Assembly: GCF_003325375.1 (NCBI RefSeq)
Contig: NZ_CP030862.1
Span: forward strand, 4,839,501 to 4,903,500
Direction: 5' to 3'
From: Streptomyces globosus
GTDB lineage: Bacteria; Actinomycetota; Actinomycetes; Streptomycetales; Streptomycetaceae
DNA length: 64,000 nucleotides
Below are positions 1 through 7,152 of this stretch, one piece after another; within the stretch, counting starts at the first letter, position 1; every line of letters begins with the position of its first letter. Under the pieces are notes generated by a model. It did no database searches. It saw only the letters and a program-made list of their open reading frames with translations, and was not told where the DNA came from. Made by a program: the position numbers and the translations under genes.

Positions 1-423
<423 letters not shown>

Positions 424-559
424 GGGCGGTCGGCTCGCTTCCGTGCGTACTGCGGGTGTGACTGGGCGGGGCGGCGGCCACAACGCACGGACCCGCAGGC
501 ACGGGGCCTGCGGGTCCGGGCTGAAGCCTGTCGAGGGCTTGCTGCGCGAAGCGTGTCGC

Positions 560-952
560 TTAGGCGGCAGCGGCGGCCTTCGGGGCGTTCACGTCGGCCG
601 GGAGCGCCTTCTGGGCGACCTCGACCAGCGCGGCGAACGCGTTGGCGTCGTTGACGGCCAGCTCCGCGAGGATCTTGCGGTCCACCTCGATGTTGGCGGC
701 CTTCAGACCCTGGATGAGGCGGTTGTACGTCATGCCGTTCTGGCGGGCAGCGGCGTTGATGCGCTGGATCCACAGCTGACGGAAGTCGCCCTTGCGCTTC
801 TTGCGGTCGTTGTAGTTGTAGACCAGCGAGTGGGTGACCTGCTCCTTGGCCTTGCGGTACAGGCGCGAACGCTGACCGCGGTAGCCGGAGGCCGCCTCGA
901 GGATCGCCCGGCGCTTCTTGTGGGCGTTTACTGCCCGCTTGACGCGTGCCAC
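560..952 (-). CDS. rplT: 50S ribosomal protein L20
   Basis: A 130-residue basic protein opening MARVKRAVNAHKKRR and carrying the L20 signature around LWIQRINAAARQNGMTYN. L20 binds 23S rRNA early in large-subunit assembly. The start is GTG at 952, preceded by AAGGAG at good distance. Length is about 10 residues above the E. coli protein because of an Ala-rich C-terminal tail, which is usual in Streptomyces. It lies about 100 bp downstream of rpmI in the infC-rpmI-rplT operon. Confidence 0.98.
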   Translation of the reverse strand: MARVKRAVNAHKKRRAILEAASGYRGQRSRLYRKAKEQVTHSLVYNYNDRKKRKGDFRQLWIQRINAAARQNGMTYNRLIQGLKAANIEVDRKILAELAVNDANAFAALVEVAQKALPADVNAPKAAAAA

Positions 953-1054
953 TTCTTGACTCCTTGTAGCGGGGCCGCGGGTGTCTTCACACGGCCCGGA
1001 AATTCGATGGGATCCCGGTCTTGGCGTCCCGCTCCCGGTGGGGGAGCGGCGACG

Positions 1055-1249
1055 TCAGATGCCGAGAAGCTTCTTGATCTTCGCGGCGTCGCCCGGGGCC
1101 ATCTCGGCGTTGCCCGTGAGGCGACGCGTCAGCTTGGACGACTTGTGCTCGAGCAGGTGGCGCTTGCCGGCGCGCTCGCGGAGCACCTTGCCGGAGCCGG
1201 TGACCTTGAAGCGCTTCTTGGTACCGCTGTGCGTCTTGTTCTTCGGCAT
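1055..1249 (-). CDS. rpmI: 50S ribosomal protein L35
   Basis: A 64-residue very basic protein beginning MPKNKTHSGTKKRFKVTGSG, the textbook L35 N-terminus, and ending AKIKKLLGI. The open frame extends 23 codons further upstream, but ATG 1249 is preceded by GAGGAGA and fits the family length exactly, so the shorter form is right. It lies between infC (110 bp upstream) and rplT, the standard bacterial order. Confidence 0.98.
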   Translation of the reverse strand: MPKNKTHSGTKKRFKVTGSGKVLRERAGKRHLLEHKSSKLTRRLTGNAEMAPGDAAKIKKLLGI

Positions 1250-1359
1250 GGCGCCGTTATCTCCTCGTCGGTGGCGTTCCCACCGGTCCGGTACCGGACC
1301 GGCTTGCGGGAGCGTCATGTTGTGTCGGTGATCCGGGACCGGATGCCCCGGAACCAGGC

Positions 1360-2028
1360 CTAGGCCTGCGCCTCGGGAGAGGCGTCGCCGGCTTCGGCGG
1401 AGGCGACCCCGGTGTCCCCTTCGGGCGCTTCCTTGGCGGCAGCGTCCGCGGCAGCACCCTGGCGCTCGGCCTTGCGGGCGGCCTGCGCCTCGCGGGCTTC
1501 GGCCATCGCCTCGGTCTTCTTCTTGTGCGGACCGAGAACCATGATCATGTTTCGGCCGTCCTGCTTCGGGTTCGACTCGACGAAACCGAGGTCCTGGACG
1601 TCCTCCGCCAGACGCTGCAGCAGCCGGTAGCCGAGCTCCGGCCGGGACTGCTCGCGACCGCGGAACATGATCGTGATCTTGACCTTGTCGCCCTGCTTGA
1701 GGAACCGAACGACGTGACCCTTTTTGGTGTCGTAGTCGTGCGGGTCGATCTTCGGCCGGAGCTTCATCTCCTTGATGACCGTGTGCGCCTGGTTCTTGCG
1801 CGCCTCACGGGCCTTCATCGCCGACTCGTACTTGAACTTGCCGTAGTCCATGAGCTTGCAGACCGGCGGGCGTGCAGACGCTGCGACCTCGACCAGGTCC
1901 AGGTCGTACTCCTGCGCGAGTTCAAGCGCCTTCGCAAGCGGGACGATGCCCACCTGTTCGCCGCTGGGACCGACGAGTCGCACCTCAGGGACACGAATCC
2001 GATCGTTGATGCGGGGCTCGGTGCTGAT
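1360..2028 (-). CDS. infC: Translation initiation factor IF-3, probable ATC start
   Basis: IF-3 binds the 30S subunit, blocks premature 50S joining and checks the start codon. The protein has the N-domain (EPRINDRIRVPEVRLVGPSG), the linker, and the C-domain with YDTKKGHVVRFLKQGDKVKITIMFRGRE; an Ala-rich acidic tail of about 40 residues is typical of Streptomyces. In this frame the only canonical start is GTG 2052, which lacks a Shine-Dalgarno. The codon ATC at 2028 follows GAGGAGG (2039-2033) and begins the conserved ISTEPRIND sequence. Rare AUU/AUC-type starts are the classic device by which IF-3 represses its own synthesis. I therefore call the 222-residue form; the 230-residue GTG form is the alternative. 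Confidence 0.93.
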   Translation of the reverse strand: MSTEPRINDRIRVPEVRLVGPSGEQVGIVPLAKALELAQEYDLDLVEVAASARPPVCKLMDYGKFKYESAMKAREARKNQAHTVIKEMKLRPKIDPHDYDTKKGHVVRFLKQGDKVKITIMFRGREQSRPELGYRLLQRLAEDVQDLGFVESNPKQDGRNMIMVLGPHKKKTEAMAEAREAQAARKAERQGAAADAAAKEAPEGDTGVASAEAGDASPEAQA

Positions 2029-2032
2029 GGAT

Positions 2033-2039
2033 CCTCCTC
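2033..2039 (-). promoter_or_regulatory. Ribosome binding site that sets the infC start
   Basis: GAGGAGG on the minus strand lies 4 nt before an ATC codon and inside the frame that would be read from GTG 2052. A strong Shine-Dalgarno at this place makes little sense for the GTG start and supports initiation at ATC 2028. Confidence 0.6.
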
Positions 2040-2052
2040 GGTAGCACCACAC

Positions 2053-2073
2053 GGCTGTCAGGTTCAGACAGCC
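2053..2073 (-). promoter_or_regulatory. Hairpin just upstream of the infC ribosome binding site
   Basis: GGCTGTC pairs perfectly with GACAGCC across a 7-nt loop (7-bp stem). It covers the upstream GTG region and ends 13 nt before the GAGGAGG sequence, so it could restrict ribosome access or present the site in a defined structure. Seen directly; the function is inferred. Confidence 0.45.
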
Positions 2074-2111
2074 GCTGACGTCTTTGTGTCACGGGGACCA
2101 ACCGCGGCCGG

Positions 2112-2163
2112 GCACGAAAAATGCCCCACCGTTCACAGGCAGGGGCTCCAAAACAACCGGAGC
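2112..2163 (-). promoter_or_regulatory. Candidate transcription attenuator in the infC leader
   Basis: In infC sense, GCCCC(T)GCC pairs with GGTGGGGC across a 7-nt loop, and the stem is followed at once by ATTTTTC, an intrinsic-terminator layout that is unusual in this GC-rich genome. Immediately upstream, GCTCC (sense strand; 2159-2163) can pair with GGAGC (2145-2149), which shares the GC at 2145-2146 with the terminator stem, so the two hairpins partly exclude each other. Bacillus infC-rpmI-rplT uses an L20-binding attenuator in this position; whether this is equivalent is inference. Confidence 0.4.
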
Positions 2164-2331
2164 ACCGCCGGGCGCGAACCGCGGGGCGCAGCATCGGACG
2201 GCTTTCCATCATCCGTACGGAACGATGGATGCCGCCTGACCGGTGACCCGCCGCCCCGGAAGGCGGTCGGGTGGGAGAACGGAGCCTCCACTTGTGGGCC
2301 GGGGACATACGTCTCCGGCCGGTCGTCCCTC

Positions 2332-2337
2332 CAATAT
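2332..2337 (-). promoter_or_regulatory. Possible -10 element of the infC operon
   Basis: TATATT (minus strand) is a rare AT-rich hexamer in this region, about 305 nt upstream of the infC start. No clear -35 hexamer is seen 16-18 nt further upstream. If correct, the mRNA has a leader of nearly 300 nt containing the attenuator-like hairpins. The remainder of the leader (2165-2330) holds only weak palindromes around TCCGTACGGA. Confidence 0.3.
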
Positions 2338-2408
2338 AGCAGTCCGCGCCGGGCGCGCTCGCCAGGAGCCGCGGCAGGCGCCTCCCGGGCCCGGCTTATC
2401 GTGGGGGC

Positions 2409-2786
2409 ATGACTGACGCGACCCCCACCCCCGCCACCGCGGCCGACCCGGCCCCCGACTACGACGCCATGACGCGCGACATCGCGGACGTGCCCGCCGT
2501 CGAGGTGATCACCACGGTGGCCGTGCACCTGCTGAGCGCCGCGGCGGTCAACCTGGGCCTCGACAAGCCGGACTCCGAGCACAAGGACCTCGACGAGGCC
2601 CGCAAGCTGATCACCGCCCTCGCCGGCCTGGTCACCGCGAGCGCCACCGAGATCAGCTCCTTCCACGCCGCACCGCTGCGCGACGGCCTGAAGTCCCTCC
2701 AGCTCGCCTTCCGCGAGGCGTCCGTCGTCCCGGACGAGCCGGGCCAGGGGCCGGGCGAGAAGTTCACGGGACCGGTCTTCGGCTGA
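2409..2786 (+). CDS. DUF1844 domain protein
   Basis: A 125-residue protein with a disordered Ala/Pro/Thr N-terminus followed by the DUF1844 core (VPAVEVITTVAVHLLSAAAV, then LDEARKLITALAGLV). The family is small, helical and conserved in actinobacteria beside infC, in divergent orientation as here; its biochemical role is unknown. ATG 2409 is the only suitable start, with a G-rich tract just upstream and TTATCG nearby as a possible -10. There are no membrane segments or signal peptide. Confidence 0.85.
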   Translation: MTDATPTPATAADPAPDYDAMTRDIADVPAVEVITTVAVHLLSAAAVNLGLDKPDSEHKDLDEARKLITALAGLVTASATEISSFHAAPLRDGLKSLQLAFREASVVPDEPGQGPGEKFTGPVFG

Positions 2787-2812
2787 CAGGCCGGGCGTAC
2801 GGGAACGAACCG

Positions 2813-2843
2813 GAGGGCCGGGGCGGCAGCCGCCCCGGCCCTC
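2813..2843. terminator. Bidirectional terminator between the DUF1844 and SseB-like genes
   Basis: A perfect 15-bp inverted repeat (arms 2813-2827 and 2829-2843, starting GAGGGCCGGGGC) lies between two convergent genes. It is strongly GC-rich without a U-run, the usual Streptomyces form. Confidence 0.8.
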
Positions 2844-2879
2844 TCGCGTACGCGCCCCCGGGCTCCGGGGGTCAGCGGG

Positions 2880-3620
2880 TCAGCGGGTGAAGAGGGCTTC
2901 GCCCGGCGGGGCCGGCGCCGACTCCGGGAGCAGCGCCAGGTCCAGCCCGCGCACCAGCCGGGCCCGCAGCGTCTCGTCCGCGGCGAGCGCCCCGGCCACG
3001 CTCCTGGCCGCGGCCCCGGGCTCCGCGCCGGCGGCCAGCACGATCGCGAGCGTGCCGTCGGCGTCGGGGCCGCCGGGCCCGAGGTGCGCCCGCAGCACCG
3101 CGGGCTCCGCGGCCACCGCGGCCCGTACGGCCTCGTGCACGGCCGGGTCGGTCAGCGGATCGGTGTCCGTGCGGCCCTCGGCGAGCGCGAGCAGCGCCCG
3201 GCCGGTGAGCTCGTACGCGACGGGGCCGGCCATGTCGAGGACGACCGTGTCGGCCTTCTCGTGCGCGGCGGCCGCCAGCGCCTGGTGGAGCGGGACCGCG
3301 ACCGGCCGGGCCGCCGGGTCCCACAGCGCGAGCGAGGCGGTGGAGGTGAAGGCGGGCAGCGCCCGCCGGTTCCCCGCCTGAAGGGTGGGCACAGCCATGT
3401 CGCTGGTCTTCTCCCGCCTGAGCCCGGTCTCCGGATCGGTCTCGACCTCGCCGAGGACCGCGACCACCGGGACCAGGAGCCGGGCGCCCTTGAGCGCGGC
3501 CAGCACCTCCGGCTCCCTCTCCCGGTCCTCGGACCAGGCGGCCAGGGCCGCGCTCAGCCGGGGGTCTGCGGAGCCGTCGTCGTCGGAGTAGCCGGGGTCG
3601 GGGATGTTCTTGTTCGCCAC
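2880..3620 (-). CDS. SseB-domain protein
   Basis: A 246-residue soluble protein with the SseB N-terminal-like fold: a conserved stretch LAALKGARLLVPVVAVLGEVE, then MAVPTLQAGNRRALPAFTSTASLALWDP (about residues 75-110), and a second helical half. The domain name comes from Salmonella SseB but the actinobacterial proteins have no known secretion role. GTG 3620 lies 2 bp after the stop of the mycosin gene, so translation is probably coupled and the two belong to one operon. The true function is unknown. Confidence 0.75.
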   Translation of the reverse strand: MANKNIPDPGYSDDDGSADPRLSAALAAWSEDREREPEVLAALKGARLLVPVVAVLGEVETDPETGLRREKTSDMAVPTLQAGNRRALPAFTSTASLALWDPAARPVAVPLHQALAAAAHEKADTVVLDMAGPVAYELTGRALLALAEGRTDTDPLTDPAVHEAVRAAVAAEPAVLRAHLGPGGPDADGTLAIVLAAGAEPGAAARSVAGALAADETLRARLVRGLDLALLPESAPAPPGEALFTR

Positions 3621-3622
3621 AG

Positions 3623-4840
3623 TTACCCGACCCTATCCCCCTGGTCTGCGCTCCCGCGCGGCGGCCGGGCGGGGCGGCCGGACGGGCGCCGGGCCAGCAC
3701 GGCCGCCAGCACCAGCAGCCCCAGCCCGGTGCCCGCCGCCGCGGGCAGCACCGGCCCGGCGGCGGCCGCGTCCGCCGGGGCCGGCTCCGGTCCCGGGCCG
3801 AAGTGCGCGCTGCCCGCGGCGGCGGGCCGGGGCACGGCGGGCTCGGGGCGCAGCGCATCCGCGGCCTGCAGCGCGGCGGCGGGATCGACCAGGCCGTGCC
3901 CTCGGGCGTCGTTCCGGCCGCCTGCGGGGGCGTCGGCGGCGGTGTCCTCCAGCAGCTTCTTGATCTGCGCCGGGGACAGCTCGGGGTGGGCGGCCCGGAC
4001 GAGCGCCACCGCCCCGGAGACGAACGCGGCGGCCGCGCTCGTCCCCCAGCCCTCGTAGTAGGAGCGGTCGGGGTCGGCGATGACGATGTCGACACCGGGC
4101 GCGCAGACGCTGGCGTACCAGCTGCGCGTCGAGAACGGCGCCTTCCGGCCGCGGCGGTCGACCGCCGCGACGGCGATCACCCCCGGGTAGGCGGCCGGGT
4201 AGGAGGCGTGGTTGCCCTCCCGGCCGCCGTTGCCGGCGGAGGCGACCACGACGACGCCCTTCGCCAGCGCGTACTGCACCGCCTCGTCCTCGGCGGCCTC
4301 GTGGTGCGCGGAGTCGCTGTCGTCGCCGAGCGACAGGTTGATCACGTCCGCCCCGTGGTCGGCGGCCCACCGGATCCCCTCGGCGAGCGCACCGCCCTTG
4401 CTCTCCCGCGCCTCGGCCCGGCCCGGATCGCCCTCCTCCAGGATCACGCGGACCGGCAGGATCCGGGCCTGCGGGGCCACCCCGAGGACACCGGCCCTGC
4501 GGTGCCGGCCGTGGCCGTGCCCGGCGATGATCCCCGCCATGGCCGTCCCGTGCCGCGCCCAGGCCCGGTCGCCGGGGCCCGCGCCCATGCCGACCAGGTC
4601 GGCGCCTTCGAGGACCTGCCCGGCGAGGTCCGGGTGTCCGGCGTCGACACCCGTGTCGAGGACGGCGACGGTGACCCCGCCGCCCTGCGTGGTCCCCCAC
4701 GCCTCCTCGGCGCGCAGCGCCGTCAGCCCCCACTGCCGGTCGCGTACGGCATCGGTGTCCGCGGCGGCGGGCGCGGCGGGCACCCCGACGGCCAGGACGG
4801 CCCCGATGACCAGGGCCGCACCGGCCTTGCCCCGCCTCAC
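3623..4840 (-). CDS. mycP: Mycosin-type S8 serine protease, membrane anchored
   Basis: A 405-residue subtilisin-like protease. Residues 1-27 form a signal peptide (VRRGKAGAALVIG to PAAPAAA). The catalytic triad is visible as Asp62 (AVLDTGVD), His97 (RHGTAMAG) and Ser in GTSAAAAFVSG. A hydrophobic C-terminal helix (GTGLGLLVLAAVLA) followed by Arg residues anchors it outside the membrane. This architecture matches mycosins, which accompany type VII secretion systems in mycobacteria. The GTG start overlaps the upstream stop by 4 bp (GTGA), giving translational coupling. No Esx, EccC or EccD gene lies in the window, so a link to type VII secretion is by homology only. Confidence 0.85.
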   Translation of the reverse strand: MRRGKAGAALVIGAVLAVGVPAAPAAADTDAVRDRQWGLTALRAEEAWGTTQGGGVTVAVLDTGVDAGHPDLAGQVLEGADLVGMGAGPGDRAWARHGTAMAGIIAGHGHGRHRRAGVLGVAPQARILPVRVILEEGDPGRAEARESKGGALAEGIRWAADHGADVINLSLGDDSDSAHHEAAEDEAVQYALAKGVVVVASAGNGGREGNHASYPAAYPGVIAVAAVDRRGRKAPFSTRSWYASVCAPGVDIVIADPDRSYYEGWGTSAAAAFVSGAVALVRAAHPELSPAQIKKLLEDTAADAPAGGRNDARGHGLVDPAAALQAADALRPEPAVPRPAAAGSAHFGPGPEPAPADAAAAGPVLPAAAGTGLGLLVLAAVLARRPSGRPARPPRGSADQGDRVG

Positions 4841-5610
4841 CGCGCGGACCCGGCCGGAACGGCGAGCGAGCTGAGGCCGGCCCGCACCAACTCCCCGACG
4901 GCCTTCGCCTCGTGGCCGAGCCCGGACTGGGCGACGGCCCCGGAGGCATCGGCGCGCACGGCTTCCTCGGCCGGGACGGGCGCGTCGAGGACGCGGCCGT
5001 CGGCGAACGCGGCGACCGTGTAGACGACGACGGGCCCCTCCGACAGGACGGCCGCCGTCCAGGCGGCGCGGCGCTCGTCGGCGAACCCGAACCCGGGCGG
5101 CGCCCCGAGCCGCCCCTGCAGCCCGGCCATGGCGGACGCCTCGCCGGGGGTGAACACCATGCCGACGGCGACGAGGGAGCTGCGGGTGGCATCGGTGTAC
5201 GAGGCCCGCAGCACGCGCGTACACCCGGTCCCGGCGAACGCCGCCCGCCACTCGGCGGCCAGCGCGGCCGCACAGTCGGCGTCGGGGGCGACGGCCACGC
5301 GGGTCCAGGTCCGGTCGGCCCCGCCGGGCCCGGCACCGGGTCCGGCGAGCACGGGCGGGAAGAGGGCGTCGACGGGGGCGTCCCGCCACAGCGAACCGGC
5401 CTTGCGGTAGGCGGCGTCGGCGGACGGCACCCGTCCGGCGGCATGCCGCTCGGCCCACCCCGTCAGAGCCGTCCCGGCGAGCAGGCCCGTCCCGACCACG
5501 GCGCACAACACGGCGACGAGCCGCTGCGACTGCCCCCGCCGCCCGGCTCCCCGAGACGGAACCGACTCGGACTCGGCCAAAACCGCCTCATACGGCGCCG
5601 ACGCACTCAT
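4837..5610 (-). CDS. Single-pass membrane protein encoded upstream of the mycosin gene
   Basis: A 257-residue protein with a short cytoplasmic N-terminus rich in Arg (GAGRRGQSQR), one membrane helix (LVAVLCAVVGTGLLAGTALTGWA, about residues 32-53), and an extracytoplasmic domain containing two Cys residues (near DADCAAALAAEW and AGTGCTRV) that could form a disulfide. I do not recognise the family. Its stop overlaps the mycosin start, so the two were selected to be made together; it may be a partner, substrate or chaperone of the protease. No catalytic motif is seen. Confidence 0.75.
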   Translation of the reverse strand: MSASAPYEAVLAESESVPSRGAGRRGQSQRLVAVLCAVVGTGLLAGTALTGWAERHAAGRVPSADAAYRKAGSLWRDAPVDALFPPVLAGPGAGPGGADRTWTRVAVAPDADCAAALAAEWRAAFAGTGCTRVLRASYTDATRSSLVAVGMVFTPGEASAMAGLQGRLGAPPGFGFADERRAAWTAAVLSEGPVVVYTVAAFADGRVLDAPVPAEEAVRADASGAVAQSGLGHEAKAVGELVRAGLSSLAVPAGSAR

Positions 5611-5692
5611 CCGACGACTCCGCCCCCCGTTCCGTACGGCTGCCGCAGCTACTTTACGCGGAGGGCGGGGTGCGAGGCGTGGGCGGCGGGGT

Positions 5693-6010
5693 GGGCAGGG
5701 CCGGGATCGGGGTGGGGCCGTGGTGCTGTGCGCGGGGGTGGTGGTCGGGGCGGTGTCGGGGGTTGGTCGGGGTCGGGGTGGTGGCTGGTGGCGGGCCGCC
5801 AGTCCAGTGTCAGCGCGGGCCGGGGCGGGCCGTCAAGGGCGCTCCCGTTGGTCGCGTCGCTGCGCGATGGCCCTTCGGGCCACCCTTGACGGCCCGCCCC
5901 GTCCCGCACCGACAGAAGACTGTCGCCCCACCCCCAGCAGGAACAACGCCCAGGGGGACCCATACCGGGAGGGCCCCAGCCGCGCAGAGGACGACCACGG
6001 CTCCGCCACG
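5693..6010 (+). repeat. Left arm of a 318-bp inverted repeat
   Basis: This segment is the reverse complement of 6774-7091. Compared base by base, I found only two substitutions in 318 positions and no gaps (in register, position x pairs with 12784-x). The outer part is extremely G-rich on the plus strand; the inner part contains its own palindrome and a C/A-rich tail. Beyond 6010 the similarity continues imperfectly to about 6190. The arm lies upstream of the mycosin operon (start 5610). No transposase or credible coding sequence is present. Confidence 0.9.
5822..5900. repeat. Nested palindrome in the left arm
   Basis: Eighteen-base arms (GGGGCGGGCCGTCAAGGG, 5822-5839, and its reverse complement at 5883-5900) enclose a 43-nt spacer that contains TGGCCC-TTC-GGGCCA, a second hairpin. 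The same structure recurs at 6884-6962 in the right arm. Confidence 0.8.
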
Positions 6011-6063
6011 GCCCTTTCCGTCCCGGCAGCATCAGGTGCCTCACCAGCCGCCCTGGGCGCCCG

Positions 6064-6206
6064 AGATCGCTACGCGGTTCCGCGGGGTTGGCGGCTGCGG
6101 CCCGCTCGTGCTTGCGGAGGCGCCTCAGATCGCTACGCGGCCGGGCTGGGTGGGCGGCCGCGGACCGTGTGCGGCGGCAGTGAGGGCGCCTCAGATCACT
6201 GCGGGT
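6064..6206 (+). repeat. Short repeat units with core AGATCGCTACGCGG (three copies)
   Basis: The core begins at 6064, 6127 and 6193 (spacing 63 and 66 nt); the third copy is degenerate (AGATCACTGCGGG). Each is preceded by GCGCC(T/C). Two inverted copies stand at 6640-6722. They form the diverged inner part of the large inverted repeat. Confidence 0.7.
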
Positions 6207-6430
6207 GTCCGTGAGGGGGCGGGTGCGACACAGCCGGGGCGGGTGGGGTTGACGGGGTGGGGGAGGTGGCCTGTGGGGGCGGCAAGAGGACGTGTTGTGG
6301 GTAAACGACGCCCCAGACATCGTTTCGGCACACGAAGCCCCGTTCGCGCTCAGATTCCCTTGACTGCGAGCCTCCTGGACACGCAGGACCACTGTGGTCA
6401 GCCCGACTCCTACAGGCACCCCCTTCTGCG

Positions 6431-6470
6431 GCTTCCCACGGCTTCCTACGGCTTCCTACGGCTTCCTGCG
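6431..6470 (+). repeat. Tandem 10-bp repeat, four copies
   Basis: Four consecutive decamers related to GCTTCCTACG (the outer two each differ by one base), preceded by a partial copy. The period is close to one helical turn. It lies near the centre (about 6392) of the large inverted repeat. Confidence 0.75.
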
Positions 6471-6639
6471 ATCCGTCGTGCATCGGGCGGCACCAGACCG
6501 CCGACAGCCGCCAACCGAGCGCCTCGTGCGGCTGGTTGCTGCGCATCGGCAACCACGGACGGGCTGAGGACGCCGACCTGGGGCAGCGCACGGTGGACAG
6601 GGGCGTTCGCCGGCCCCGGACAGCCGCAGTCGCCCACCC

Positions 6640-6722
6640 GGCCCAGCCGTGTAGCGATCTGAGGCGCCTCCGCAGGCACGGGCAGGCCGCGGCCGCCTAC
6701 CCAGCCCGGCCGTGTAGCGATC
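6640..6722 (-). repeat. Two inverted copies of the 63-nt repeat unit
   Basis: GATCGCTACACGG on the minus strand begins at 6722 and 6659, again 63 nt apart, each followed by a GGGCTGGG-type tract. Between the two unit clusters (6207-6600) I see no gene; that stretch is less GC-rich than its flanks and includes a 10-bp tandem repeat. Confidence 0.7.
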
Positions 6723-6773
6723 GGCGGCGCCCGGAGGGCTGACGGGGTGTGAGGTATGGCTGGGGTGGGAGGG

Positions 6774-7091
6774 CGTGGCGGAGCCGTGGTCGTCCTCTGC
6801 GCGGCGGGGGCCTTCCCGGTATGGGTCCCCCTGGGCGTTGTTCCTGCTGGGGGTGGGGCGACAGTCTTCTGTCGGTGCGGGACGGGGCGGGCCGTCAAGG
6901 GTGGCCCGAAGGGCCATCGCGCAGCGACGCGACCAACGGGAGCGCCCTTGACGGCCCGCCCCGGCCCGCGCTGACACTGGACTGGCGGCCCGCCACCAGC
7001 CACCACCCCGACCCCGACCAACCCCCGACACCGCCCCGACCACCACCCCCGCGCACAGCACCACGGCCCCACCCCGATCCCGGCCCTGCCC
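6774..7091 (-). repeat. Right arm of a 318-bp inverted repeat
   Basis: Reverse-complement copy of 5693-6010 with two visible substitutions, both in the stretch next to TACCGGGA. It ends 61 bp upstream of the deaminase/aldolase gene at 7153. The very high identity between the arms, against diverged inner parts, suggests recent duplication, gene conversion or functional constraint. Confidence 0.9.
6884..6962. repeat. Nested palindrome in the right arm
   Basis: Mirror copy of the palindrome at 5822-5900, with 18-base arms at 6884-6901 and 6945-6962. Confidence 0.8.
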
Positions 7092-7152
7092 CTGCCCCTG
7101 CCCTCCCCCGCACCCCTACCCCCCGGTATCCCCCCGTGGCAAGCTGCCGCCC

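Noticed and set aside
1985..2308. Minus-strand frame of 107 codons in the infC leader
   Set aside because: It overlaps infC in another frame, is Arg/Pro-rich and lacks similarity; the region is better explained as a structured leader.
5670..6662. Open frames in the large inverted repeat, similar to each other on both strands
   Set aside because: Their similarity follows simply from the inverted repeat; the translations are Pro/Arg/Gly-rich and several frames are open at once, so coding is not supported.
5822..6722. CRISPR array
   Set aside because: The repeats are inverted or spaced by related sequence and not by unique spacers, and no cas genes are present; the RecB-like nuclease alone is no evidence for Cas4.
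5693..7091. Insertion sequence with terminal inverted repeats
   Set aside because: No transposase, no DDE or HUH motif in any frame and no target duplication seen at the ends; kept as a repeat of unknown origin.
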